Shown piece by piece: positions 35,513 to 45,850 of a DNA stretch of 64,000 bases. The notes under the pieces were generated by a model. That model was not told where the DNA came from. It searched no databases and was given only the letters and a program-made list of their open reading frames with translations. Source of the stretch: Salvelinus alpinus (lineage: Eukaryota; Chordata; Actinopteri; Salmoniformes; Salmonidae); NCBI RefSeq assembly GCF_045679555.1, contig NC_092087.1:26233367-26297366 (forward strand). The letters are read 5' to 3'. How positions within the stretch are numbered: the stretch's first letter is position 1; every line of letters begins with the position of its first letter. The position numbers were made by a program, and so were the translations under genes.

Positions 35513-36295
35513 TTGGTAAATGATGTGCTCCGGGACATGCTAAACTATTTTGTGTTCGTCTACCTTGACGACATCCTTGTTTTTTCCCGGTCGCCCCAAG
35601 AACATGTTCTCCATGTCAGGCAGGTCCTTCAGCGCCTCCTGGAGAACCAATTGTTTGTGAAAGCCGAGAAGTGTGAGTTCCACCGCTCTACAATCGCCTT
35701 TCTGGGATATGTCATTGCTGAGGGTAATGTCCAGATGGATCCTGGAAAGGTGAAATCAGTGGTGGATTGGCCTCAACCTACGTCCAGGGTGCAGTTGCAA
35801 CGTTTCCTAGGCTTTGCTAACTTCTACCGGCATTTCATTTGGGGTTTCAGCACCCTGGCAGCCCACTTCTCGGCACTCACCTCCCCCAAGGTACCGTTCA
35901 CATAATCTCCAGATGTCGACAAAGCCTTTGTGGACCTGAAGCGTCGGATCACAACAGCACCCATCCTCATCCATCTGGACCCGTCTCATCGATTTGTGGT
36001 TGAGGTTGATGCTTCTGATGTTGGAGTGGGGGCCATCCTGTCCCAGCGATCTGCCCAGGACAAAAAGCTTAATCCCTGTGCCTTCCTGTCCCATCGTCTC
36101 AATCTTCCAGAGAGGAACTACGACGTAGGCAACCGAGAACTCTTGGCAGTCAAGATGGCATTGGAAGAGTGGAGGCACTGGCTGGAAGGAGCAGAACAGC
36201 CATTCTTGGTCTGGACTGACCATACAAATGTGGAATATCTCCATACAGCCAAGCGCCTTAACTCCAGGCAGGCTCAGTGGGCTCTTATTTACTAG
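35513..36295 (+). pseudogene. gypsy pol relic: RT C-terminus and RNase H
   Basis: The frame begins in mid-RT. The catalytic box is YLDDILVFS (about 35560-35586) and the thumb and connection include FLGYVIAEG and [16 protein letters not shown] stop follows at 35903-35905. The RNase H part (about 35910-36295) contains [40 protein letters not shown] and [11 protein letters not shown], with the expected acidic residues in DAS, ReLL and TDH. A stop (tag) at 36293-36295 separates it from the next segment. Confidence 0.88.
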
Positions 36296-36426
36296 ATTCA
36301 ACTTCACCATTTCCTACCGTCCTGGGGCTAAAAATGTGAAGCCTGACGCTCTCCTGCCTATACAGTTTCTCTGCCACACCCTCGACCTCCGAAACCATTC
36401 TTCCTACCTCATGCCTTGCAGCCACA

Positions 36427-37050
36427 GTGGGTTGGGGTATTGAGACCCTGGTTTGCAAGGCACAACGCTCCCAGCCTGGACCTGAAGGGTACCCGGCTAA
36501 CTGGCTGTTTGTCCCTAACTCAGTCCGGTCCCAGGTCCTGGAATGGGCTCATTCCTCCAGGCTAACCTGTCATCCAGGTTCCCTCCATACCATAGCATTC
36601 CTCCGACAACATTTCTGGTGGCCCACAATGGTTACTGACATCTCTGCCTTCATCGCCGCATGCACGGTGTGCGCCCAGAACAAGACTCTACGGCAAGCTC
36701 CTTCTGTCCTTCTTCAGCCACTACCGGTCCCTCATCGTCCCTGGTCTCATATCTCTGGACTTTGTCACTGGACTTCCCCGTCTGATGGCAACACCGTTAT
36801 TCTGACAGTGGTGGATCGGTTCTCTAATGCCGCTCATTTCATCCCTCTCCCCAAACTTCCCTCTGCCAAGGAAACGGCCCAGCTCATGGTGCAGCACGTC
36901 TTCCGGATCTATGGACTCCTAGTGGAAATGGTTTCTGACCCGGGGTCCTCAATTCTCATATCAGTTTTGGAAGGCGTTCTGCACCCTTATTGGGGTGTCG
37001 GCCCGCCTATCCTCCGGATTCCATACCCAATCGAACGGCCAGTGAGCTAA
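36427..37050 (+). pseudogene. gypsy integrase relic
   Basis: A 207-codon open stretch carries the N-terminal zinc-binding pattern (HSSRLTCHPG, then CTVCAQNK) and the central core start. The core shows TVVDRFSNAAHFIPLPKL with the first Asp, then [17 protein letters not shown] with the second. Sequence after about 36960 is shifted, and the C-terminal part lies in other frames to about 37440. Integrases of this group insert the DNA copy into chromosomes. This one is interrupted and cannot work. Confidence 0.85.
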
Positions 37051-37693
37051 CCAGGACCTGGAGACCACCCTAAGATGCCTGCTGTCAACCAACCCCACTA
37101 CCTGGAGCCGTCAACTGGTCTGGGTAGAGTATGCCCGGAACACCCTTCCCTGTTCTGCCATGGGACTCTCCGCTTTTGAGTGAACCATAGGGTATCAGCC
37201 TCCTCTCTTCCCAGAACAAGAACCGGTAGTCAACGTACCCTCGGCCCAGATGTTCGTCTGCCGCTGTCGACGTACCTGGAGAAGAGCTCGGGTAGGACTT
37301 CTGAAGACCAACTCCAGGTATCGGCAACAAGCGGCCTGCCGCCGGACTCCAGATCCCCGCAACTGCATTGGGAAAGAGGGTATGGCAGTCCACACGGGAC
37401 TTGCCCCGTCGGGTAGAGTCCCGCAAACTGTCCCCCCATTTCATTGATCCATTTCCAATCTTAGAGTCCTTAGTTCCACTGCTGTCCGTCTCTTCTTACC
37501 CTGTATCCTCCATATTCACCCTACTTTCCATGTGGGGATTAAGCCCGTGTCTCACTGTTCTTTGTCTTCTGTTTCCAGACCCACCCCCTCTCCCTGTGTC
37601 ATTGATGGCCATCCGGCATACACGGTAAAACGCCTCCTGGGTGTTCGACCACGGGGCAGGGGTTTCCAATACCTGGGGGGGGGGGGGGGGTAC

Positions 37694-38104
37694 TGTCACA
37701 TCCTGATCTGTTTCACCTGTCCTTGTCTCCACCCCCTCCAGGTGTCGCTTATTATTCCCGGTGTATATATCCCTGTGTTTCCTGTCTCTGTGCCAGTTTG
37801 TCTTGTATGTTTATCAAGTCAACCAGCATGTTTTCCCGTACTCCTTTTTCTATTCTCTTTTTGCTAGTCCTCCCGGTTTTGACCCTTGCCTGTTTTCTGG
37901 ACTCCATTTCTGCCTGCCTGACCATTCTGCCTGTCCTGACCTTGAGCCTGCCTGCCCTTCGGTGCCTCCTGGACTCTGAACTGGTTTTGACCTTTTGCCT
38001 GTACACAACCATTTTTTAGCCTACCCTTTTTGGATTATTAATAAACTTCAAAGACTAGCCATCTGCCTCCTGTGTCTGCATCTGGGTCTCGCCTGGTGCC
38101 CTCA
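37694..38104 (+). repeat. 3' LTR of the gypsy element
   Basis: It starts TGTCACATCCTGATCTG and ends CCCTCA, 411 bp long. The start matches the retained stub of the 5' LTR at 35447 (tgtcacaccctgatctg). A likely polyadenylation signal aataaa lies within ttattaataaacttc near 38040. Confidence 0.9.
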
Positions 38105-38209
38105 TTATGGGGTATTGTGTGTAGATTGATGAGGGGAAAAAACAATTTAATCAATTTTAGAATAAGGCTGTAACGTAACAAAATGTGGAAAAAAGTGAAA
38201 GGGATGCCT

Positions 38210-38863
38210 AGCCATCTGACATCGGAGGTACAGGAAATATCCTAAGCCATCCATTCCTAAACAGAAATGTATACAGAAGAGGAGCTGTGGTCAGCATGTC
38301 AATGCCTCTGGGAGCGCGGGGGAACGAGAGCACAGCACCAATGCAGACATTGTTCCTCTTCACAGCTGTGTTTTCAACTTAAATCCACAAGTCAATACCT
38401 CAGCAAGGCAGTGGCTGAAACTGGGCTGCTGCCTCCAATTCATACAGTACATATTGCATGACTGGCCTTTCGCTCTATAATAAAGTTTTATTGTTTAAGA
38501 TATTACAATGTTTTAGGATGGAGTTTGATGTTTTGCTGTGTGATGCTCAAGTTCGTTTCTCACTGAGTATAAATTGAATGCAGGTCTATGGGGGCAGCCA
38601 GCTACAGTACAGAGGCAGAGGTAGGATCCTGTACTATATTTCAGATGTGTTGGTTTTGTTTGAGTTCAGCCTGAAGTGGTTATAGAGGTGACTGCACTGC
38701 ACCATGCACAGAGACAATATGAAAGCATTAACACACAACAGACAGTGCATTGTCAGGAAATAACTCACCTCAGCAGTGTGAGACGGCCCTCTGCAAACCC
38801 TCCTCGGTTAGCCCTCCACGGTGACAATGTTATTGGGGATGCAGGAATGTTAGATTCGTCTTT
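38210..38863. other. unannotated, apparently unique DNA
   Basis: No gene or known repeat was recognised between the Tc1-like end and the gypsy gag fragment. Confidence 0.4.
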
Positions 38864-38865
38864 TT

Positions 38866-39335
38866 AACAGAGCCATGAACCCCTCATACGAAGCCAGCTC
38901 CTCTCCTCTTTCCCAGACGGCCGTAGTCCACTCCAACGCCTGCGCAGTCAGCAGAGAAATAACCGTGGCAACCTTGGACCTCTCAGTGGTGGGGGCTCTC
39001 ATCTAAATGGAGGGAGCACTGGAGTAGGAAGCCACGGCATTTAGATGGGGTTCCTTCATATTTATTCGGGAGGGACAAACGGGCATCACTGACCTGGGCG
39101 GACTGCTGATTAGACTGACGTTCTGGCTCGCTGGGTCGACTGGTGGAAGAGTATCCTCCGCAAGTGGAAGGCAACGCCTCTCGGGCATGTTCGAGACTGC
39201 GAAGAACCTCTTCCATAGCCGACCCCAGTTGCGCCATGCAGCTGGTCGTGGTACTTACGAAGTAAGTATCCTGTTAGTCGACCATCTGGGAGATGTTCGG
39301 ATTTCCTGCTGCTTCCATTTGGTGAGGCAATATTC
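38866..39335 (-). pseudogene. gypsy gag N-terminal relic, minus strand
   Basis: On the minus strand, the ATG at 39237 opens MAQLGSAMEEVLRSLEHARE, followed by ARLSLPNKYEGTPSKCRGFL, a motif I associate with gag of fish gypsy elements. The frame stops at about 38983, and gag-like sequence continues in other frames to 38866. It lies directly downstream of an LTR at 39336-39613, the right place for gag. Confidence 0.75.
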
Positions 39336-39613
39336 TGTAACGTGGACACTGGGAAGCAAGTGGCGAGTTTAATAATAAACGGCTCATGGACCTGAACCAC
39401 GAGTAGCATACATACATGAAACACATAGTCAATACTGCCTGGAGAATGGTACTAAGGGAGTGACAGATATAGGGGAGGTAATCAGTGAAGTAATGGAGTG
39501 CAGGTGTGCCTAATGATGACATGCAGGTGCGTGTAATGACGAATGCCAGGACCGGTGGTTAGTAAGCCGGCGACTTTGAATGCTGGAGGGGAGGAGCGGG
39601 AGTAGACGTGACA
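39336..39613 (-). repeat. gypsy 5' LTR, minus strand
   Basis: The plus-strand sequence begins tgtaacgtggac and ends gagtagacgtgaca, so the minus-strand LTR has TGTCACG...TTACA ends. Segments acagatataggggagg and ggagcgggagtagacgtgac closely resemble the LTRs at 52302-52627 and 53234-53559. No second LTR is visible to the left, so the element is 3'-truncated. Confidence 0.75.
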
Positions 39614-39616
39614 GCA

Positions 39617-41270
39617 GTTAGGTGATGTGGCCTTTAAATCAAATCAAACCAAATGTTGTGTTATTAGCACCACTGTGTTTGAATGGTTAAAAAACCTGCA
39701 GGGGAATTTTCAGGGGGGATTTTCCTAGATTAAAAAAATGAGAAAGTAGCTAGAAGGGCAATTCTTAACATTTAAAATAAGATACTTTTTTTGGACCAAA
39801 AGTAAAATCTAAAACGGCACCTTTCTCATAGGAGGGCAAAAGTGCAGGTGCTCAGGAACCCCTAGATCTCTATCTGTGCTCGTGCCTGGGACAGGCCAAA
39901 ATTCTATGCTTTTTGTATATGCCAAGCTGTACTGTTTATAGTTTAAGAGTTAAATATCTGTGGTTCATCACCTCCATGGAATGAAAAACTGTTTAACATT
40001 CAAATACTGCATGGTTTTGACCAATAGCATCCTTGTTCTTTTATCAATTCTTCCAGCCAATGAAACAATGACCCCCCACTTTGCATCACTGCATTGCCAT
40101 CAGACACAGTTTCAAAGTGATTGTGCCAAACCTCAGTTTGACTTAATTCTAGTCTGTTTAACTGTGAAGAAATTGCATTACAGTTACAGCATTAACAGCG
40201 GGCCAGGTTCCTGGCAGCCCATGTGGTTGGATGTGATAGTAACACGTTTGGGAGCTTTCACGCTGTCAGTCACAGCCGTCACTTGGTGCCACTCACCCTA
40301 CGGGGTTAATACCATAATCACATTATCAGGCCACATTGAATTCAAAAAGTCTGATTTGGGAAAGAGACGTTCCTTTGTGAGCAGTAATTCAGCAGATCCA
40401 CTGGGCGCTCTGAAAGATTAGGCTAAGACATGGTATCCCTGCCCACTTCAACAGACTGTCTATGCGGCTACTCTTCCCATCAATGGCTCCCATCCAGTTG
40501 ACACTATTGAACTCAATGTTGGTTTTTAAGACTGTTACAATTGCAAGTCTTGCACAAGGTCAAAAGTGTTCAAGCCATCAACAGTGAAAATGGTTTATGT
40601 GCAGCTATACAACATACCGGAAACTTTTTTCTACTTTCTTCCTACTTTTAAGTGAACACTCTAAGTGTGACATGAGCGTTGGTTGGACTTGGAAAGGTCA
40701 TCATTTCTATTGTGTTTTGTTCCCTCCCATCCAGCAGGGGCCCCGTGCACACTGCTGTGCAATTGTCATCTGCAGTAAGCCTGTCGGTCCCTGGTGGTCC
40801 CTGTCGGCCCCTGGCGGTCCCTTTCGGGCCCTGTCACAGTGGGGCTGCCAGCGGGACCCAGGCCAGCTTATTCTCCAGGCCTTGACAGCTACAGAATAGA
40901 GCCCCTGACCCAGAACACTAAACTATATCTAATATGACAAAGGAGCAGGGCCCAGGCAGCTGGAGCAGTGGGGGGGAAATTAAGCAGGATTTGTGGGTTT
41001 AAAGAGAACCCTGTGCCCCTCCAACCGCTCCTGTACTGTACACACCCTGTTTACTGTGATGCTCAGTTCAGGTCTGTGCTGTCTTCATCTAGTTAAGGTC
41101 ATTCAAGAGACCATGGAATTAAAATGTCTTAGACACTACAATGTATTTTTAAAGTTTAGAAGCATCACTTCTGTATTATGAAGTTAAATTATTGAGGATA
41201 AGAATTATGTGGTCCTATAAACTATCCTACTTTGACTTATTTTAATTGAACCTTTCTTTAACTAGTCAAG
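39617..41270. other. unannotated, apparently unique DNA
   Basis: A short (aaatc)n-like LINE-tail remnant at 39634-39656 is the only recognisable feature. Clusters of ggtccctg repeats occur at 40785-40840. Confidence 0.4.
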
Positions 41271-41276
41271 TCAGTC

Positions 41277-41438
41277 CAAACCCTCCCCTAACCCAGACAG
41301 CGCTGAGCCAATTGTGCACCGCCCAATGGGACTCCCGATCACGGCTGGTTGTGATACATCCCGGGATAAAACCAGGGTCTGTAGTGACACCTCTAGCACT
41401 GAGATGTAGTGCCTTAGACCGCTGTGCCACTCGGGAGC
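41277..41438 (-). repeat. tRNA-derived SINE, minus strand, truncated
   Basis: The plus strand carries aaaccctcccctaaccca and the reversed tRNA-like head ccttagaccgctgtgccact. It matches the proximal half of the SINE at 5337-5770, and the distal part is absent. Confidence 0.8.
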
Positions 41439-41439
41439 T

Positions 41440-42307
41440 GACCTGGCATGAGAAACAGAACACACAGTGCTCACAACGATAATTAATTTAGGACAAATTA
41501 TCGCACTGTATTTATTCTATTGATTTATTAAGTTTATTTGAGCAGGGACAATTATTTGAGCAGGGACAAAAACAGTCTGAGTACACTTGAGAGAAGACTT
41601 AGCTAGCAGCTAATTTCCATCTGCAGTCCCATGTTTGGCGCCCAATCAAAGGATCAGAGATAAATAACACTGTTTCTGATATATTCCTTTTACTCCTCTT
41701 GACATCCAGCATTTTTGGAGTAAGGAATCTAAAATAAAGTCTGTTTTTGAGCTAGAGGAAAGGTGCTGATAACCCCACGCCTCCCCCTACTCCCTCTCTC
41801 TTTCTCTTACACTCACACTCCTTCTCCAGCTGCCTCATATCAATACACTGGCTTGGGCTGGAAAGGGTGTTAGGTTATCTTTTCAATTTCTCTCACAGCT
41901 GAGAGTGATTAGGTCATCGTGTTGTTAAGCATGGGACGACAAGTGAGAGGGGGAACAGGCCCAGTGCTGCTAACTGATGACATACAGAACTGATACTACT
42001 ACTTTCTCCAAAGTGGTCTGTCACATCCATTTCCAGTCAAACGGGGTGCTTGGATGTGCTGTCTCCAAACTGCGGTGTTACACCCCTCCCCACCTCCTGT
42101 CCCCACCACCACACCACAGCGCCACAGTCCACTGTGTCCATGTTATGAAATAATACATGCCCTCTGAAACCTTCAGCAGGAGAAGAATGACTCACTAAGT
42201 CTTCATTTGCCCTACTGGACATGTAAACAGAGGATATGGTGGAAGTGTTGAGAGGTTTTTGGAGACTACATAACTGGAGGCTTTCTTAGTGTGTTGCACA
42301 TCCAATC
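41440..42307. other. unannotated DNA with a small direct repeat
   Basis: The segment tatttgagcagggacaa is tandemly duplicated at about 41535-41570. No genes were seen. Confidence 0.4.
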
Positions 42308-42555
42308 CCACTGGGTACAGATGTAGTTTCAAAGTCTAGCTTTAATTTACATTGGGTTGAGTTGTCAACTAAAGTGAATTCAACGTGAAATCAACAACAA
42401 ATGTCACCATGTCATTAGATTTAAGTTTAAAGTTTTGTGAAAAAAAGAAGAAATTCCCTTAAGTTCATGACTTTTGGCAAATTAAATCAGTTTACCATGT
42501 TGATATAACGTCATCACATACATTTTTTGTTGTTGAAATTACATCATAATTTTTT
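42308..42555. repeat. MITE-like dispersed repeat
   Basis: It begins ccactgggtacagatgta and contains gaattcaacgtgaaatcaac and tgatataacgtcatcac, which I recognise as a common salmonid short repeat. The right terminus is degraded. Confidence 0.55.
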
Positions 42556-42680
42556 TATAAATATGTGCTTTGGCATGTTGCTATTGTTGCCAATCGATAG
42601 GCAACTTCGATATCTGGGAAGCATTCAAATTTAGGAAAGACCCCCTGAGCGCTGCACTACTACTTGGGCAGTGTCCAGAC

Positions 42681-42838
42681 CAGAGGAGGCTGGTGGGAGA
42701 AGCTATAGGAGGACGGGCTCATTGTAATGACTGGACCGGAATACATTTAATGTTGTCAAACACATCAAACATTTGGAAAGTTTGGAAACCCCGTTTGACT
42801 CCTTTCCATTCAACTGCCGCGGTTCCGAGGAAAGGCAA
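42681..42838. repeat. fold-back MITE-like repeat, degenerate
   Basis: The left arm, cagaggaggctggtggga, continues to ggacgggctcattgtaatg and the centre catcaaacatttgg. The right arm should mirror it but is heavily mutated (ccatttcaa-type remnants). The assignment rests on recognition of the left arm. Confidence 0.5.
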
Positions 42839-43150
42839 TTTACCATTTTCTCACAGAGAATAATATTATGTGAAAAAGTCAATACCCCCCGGTGTGTCAC
42901 AGTAGTAAAGAGAAACCAGTGTATTTCTCAACAACTGTCCCCTGACAGGATCCCAGCTGGAAAGGACAACGAGGCTACTGAGGTTAGAGCCTTGTGCCTC
43001 ATACAAAGATGTAATGTAGGCAGCAGCATATAGCCATTTGTCAATGCATGTGAATAAAAAGTCTATATTCTCCTATCAGCCCTATTTGTATAAAACCAAA
43101 GAACAGAAGAACTGCTAAGCACTGAATACTATGGATGACAAATCACAATG

Positions 43151-43262
43151 GCAGGTAGCGGCAGGTAGCCTAGTGGTTAGAGCATTGGGTCAGTAACCGA
43201 AAGGTTGCTAGATCAAATCCCTGAGCTGACAAGGTAAAAATCTGTCGCTCTTTAGTTAAATA
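43151..43262 (+). repeat. tRNA-derived SINE (HpaI-like), truncated
   Basis: The head shows an A-box-like tagcctagtggttagagc and a B-box-like ggttgctagatcaaatcc, then gagctgacaaggtaaaaat and a short tail ttagttaaataata. The middle of the body is missing. The first ten bases gcaggtagcg are duplicated. Confidence 0.75.
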
Positions 43263-43697
43263 ATAGTCAAATTTTAAAAAACAGCACACATGGACCTCGC
43301 CCAATAATGAAGACAAGTTCAGTATGCCAAGGAAGTTAGTCATACGGGGAGGGGATGTTAAAAGCATAGCAATTATGTTTCTCTCTTTGAAAACCCATGC
43401 CAGGATTTAGCCACCATTCAAGCTTTCCAGTCCTTATCGCCTGTCATCAGAACTGGAGGGGAAGTGAAGTTTACACTGTCATGAGGAGGCTGCCCTCTGT
43501 ATGCTGTCAGATGCCTGCTACTGTCCCTGCAGGCCAGGCCAGGCTCCGTTGACCTCAGTGACTATCCACTGACTGTGCATTGAGAATAACTACCGGGTCT
43601 GTGAGTACCAGTCTGTTGAGTGAGGCCAACAGTAGCTAAACAGCCTCTTCAGAACAGCACAATGACAAAAACAAAATCCCACTATACAATAAGTGAA

Positions 43698-44110
43698 CTG
43701 CCAACCACCAAGGCAACTGCCAACTACCAACCACCAAGTCAACTGCCAAACACCAGGTAAACTACCAACCACCAAGTCAACTGCCAACCAGCAAGTCAAC
43801 TACCAACCACCAAGTCAACTGCCAAACACCAAGTCAACTACCAACCAACAAGTCAACTACCAACCACCAAGTCAACTGCCAACCACCAAGTCAACTACCA
43901 ACCAACAAGTCAACTGCCAAACACCAGGTAAACTACCAACCACCAAGTCAACTGCCAACCAGCAAGTCAACTACCAACCACCAAGTCAACTGCCAAACAC
44001 CAAGTCAACTACCAACCAGCAAGTCAACTACCAACCACCAAGTCAACTGCCAAACACCAAGTCAACTACCAACCAGCAAGTCAACTGCCAACCACCAAGT
44101 CAACTGCACC
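43698..44110. repeat. 19-bp minisatellite with 171-bp higher-order unit
   Basis: Some 21-22 tandem copies of a 19-bp unit of the type gtcaactaccaaccaccaa. Variants (gccaaacacc, accaaccagc, the ggtaaact block) recur in the same order 171 bp apart (43741 and 43912), which is nine units. Because 19 is not a multiple of three, each frame reads all three phases and gives a 19-residue repeat in a 144-codon open frame (43693-44127). I see no sign that it is expressed. Confidence 0.95.
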
Positions 44111-44448
44111 ACCACCATTGTATTTAAGGCTGAATGTGATGCCTTGTGGCAATATAGATATTTGTATCTTCCCCAAGACCCCTGTTATAAAAAGGGTTAT
44201 GGAGAGTTCTGGGAAAGGGATAATTGTAACTGATGGGTTACATTTAAAGGGGTTAAGGTTACTGGATGTAGGATCCACCACTGTACTGGGCTCACAGTGA
44301 ATTTGAATAATAGTGTGTTTTACTGTCTGTTCATAAGTCCAACACAGCAAGAAGATCTAGAGGGATCATGGTTCCTGTCTTACTACTGCATGTTTGGAGA
44401 GATTGTAGGTATTTAAAATAATCTGCCGTTAACAACAGCAAAAAAAGA

Positions 44449-45672
44449 AACGTCCTCGCACTGTCAACTGCATTTATTTTCAGCAAACTTAACATGTGTA
44501 AATATTTGTATGAACATAACAAGATTCAACAACTGAGACATAAACTGAACAAGTTCCACAGACATGTGACTAACAGAAATTGAATAATGTGTACCTGAAT
44601 AAAGGGGGGATTAAAATCAAAAGTAAGAGTCAGTATCTGGTGTGGCCACCAGCTGCATTAACTACTGCAGTGCATCTCCTCCTCATGGACTGCACCAGAT
44701 TTGCCAGTTCTTGCTGTGAGATGTTACCCTACTCTTCCACCAAGGCACCTGCAAGTTCCCAGACATTTCTGTGTGGAATGGCCCTAGCCCTCACCCGCCG
44801 ATCCAACAAGTCCCAGATGTGCTCAATGGGATTGAGATCTGGGCTGGCCATGGCAGAAAACTGACATTCCTGTCTAGCAGGAAATCATGCACAGGACGAG
44901 CAGTATGGCTGGTGGCATGTCATGCTGGAGGGTCATATCATGATGAGCCTGCAGGAAGGGTACAACATGAGGGAGGAGGATGTCTTCCCTGTAACGCACA
45001 GCGTTGAGATTGCCTGCAATAGCAACAAGCTCAGTCCGATGATGCTGTGACATACCGCCCCAGACCATGACGGACCCTCCACCTCCAAATCGATCCTGCT
45101 CCATGGTACAGACCTCGGTGTAATGCTCATTCCTTCGACGATAAACGCAAATCCGACCATCACCCCTGGTGAGACAAAACCGCGACTCGTCAGTGAAGAG
45201 CTCTTTTTGCCAGTCCTGTCTGGTTCAGCGACGGTGGGTTTGTTCCGTTGTTGCCGGTGATGTCTGGTGAGGACCTGCCTTACAACAGGCCTACAAGCCC
45301 TCAGTCCAGCCTCTCTCAGCCTATTGCGTACAGTCTGAGCACTGATGGAGGGATTGTGCATCCCGCAGGTGTGATGTTCGGATGTATGGATCCTGTGCAG
45401 GTGTTGTTACACGTGGTCTGCCACTGCGAGGATGATCAGCTGTCCGTCCTGTCTTCCTGTAGCGCTGTCTTAGGCTTCTCACAGTACGCACATTGCAATA
45501 TATTGCCCTGGTCACATCTGCGGTCCTCATGCCTCCTTGCAGTATGCCTAAGGCACGTTCACGCAGATGAGCAGGGACACCGGGCATCTTTCTATTGGCG
45601 TTTTTCAGAGTCAGTAGAAAGGTCTCCTTGGTGTCCTTAAGTTTTCATAACTGTGACCTTAATTGCCTACAG
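44449..45672 (-). mobile_element. Tc1-like transposon, minus strand, second lineage
   Basis: The left terminus is aaacgtcctcgcactgtcaa. The transposase relic is on the minus strand. Its N-terminal helix-turn-helix is at 45321-45587 (MPGVPAHLRERALGILQGG, NVRTVRSLRQRYRKTGRTAD). A second part is at 44933-45361 (NPSISAQTVRNRLREAGLRA). The DDE region is at 44874-45104 (MEQDRFGGGGSVMVWGGMSQ). Frames are shifted relative to each other. The right terminus is missing: the sequence breaks off at about 45672 after aattgcctacag. Confidence 0.85.
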
Positions 45673-45850
45673 ATTTTGTCATCATTTAGAAGACAACAAG
45701 TAATTATTTATAAAATGAATCAATAGAGTCTTGAACTTGTACAAGCTGGCTGGCTATCATAATTTTGTTTGACTGTTTTCCATCTAAAAATCCCTTGCTA
45801 TAATGTGTGTTTTTCTGAGCCTACCACAGCCATTTCCTATGGGGCTATTG

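Larger units (their letters stand above)
35447..38104 (+). mobile_element. Ty3/gypsy LTR retrotransposon, internally deleted, 5-bp TSD
   Basis: It is flanked by the duplication ttatg (35442-35446 and 38105-38109), and the interrupted Tc1 sequence can be rejoined across it. The 3' LTR is 37694-38104 (411 bp, TG...CA). Of the 5' LTR only about 66 bp remain (35447-35512) before the sequence jumps to the middle of reverse transcriptase. The rest of the 5' LTR, the primer-binding site, gag, protease and half of RT are therefore missing. RT palm end, RNase H and integrase follow in Ty3/gypsy order. A poly-G run precedes the 3' LTR at about 37675-37690, in the place of the polypurine tract. Confidence 0.92.
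34167..38207 (+). mobile_element. Tc1-like transposon, split by a gypsy element
   Basis: The left end is cagtgcattcagaaagt, preceded by TA at 34165-34166. A plus-strand transposase relic follows at about 34555-35375. The sequence cattatg near 35440 resumes at 38104 as tcattatggggtattg, so the element continues on the far side of the gypsy insertion. The right end reaches aaaatgtggaaaaaagtg (38179-38196) and then decays, so the final outer terminus is lost. Subtracting the insertion, the element was about 1.4 kb or slightly more, a usual size for Tc1-like elements. Confidence 0.9.

Noticed and set aside
40597..40899. 100-codon frame with a Pro/Gly-rich end
   Set aside because: The repetitive ggtccctg composition explains it, and there is no supporting context.
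43698..44110. Possible CRISPR-like or coding repeat
   Set aside because: The 19-bp units have no spacers, and the open frame is forced by the repeat length.
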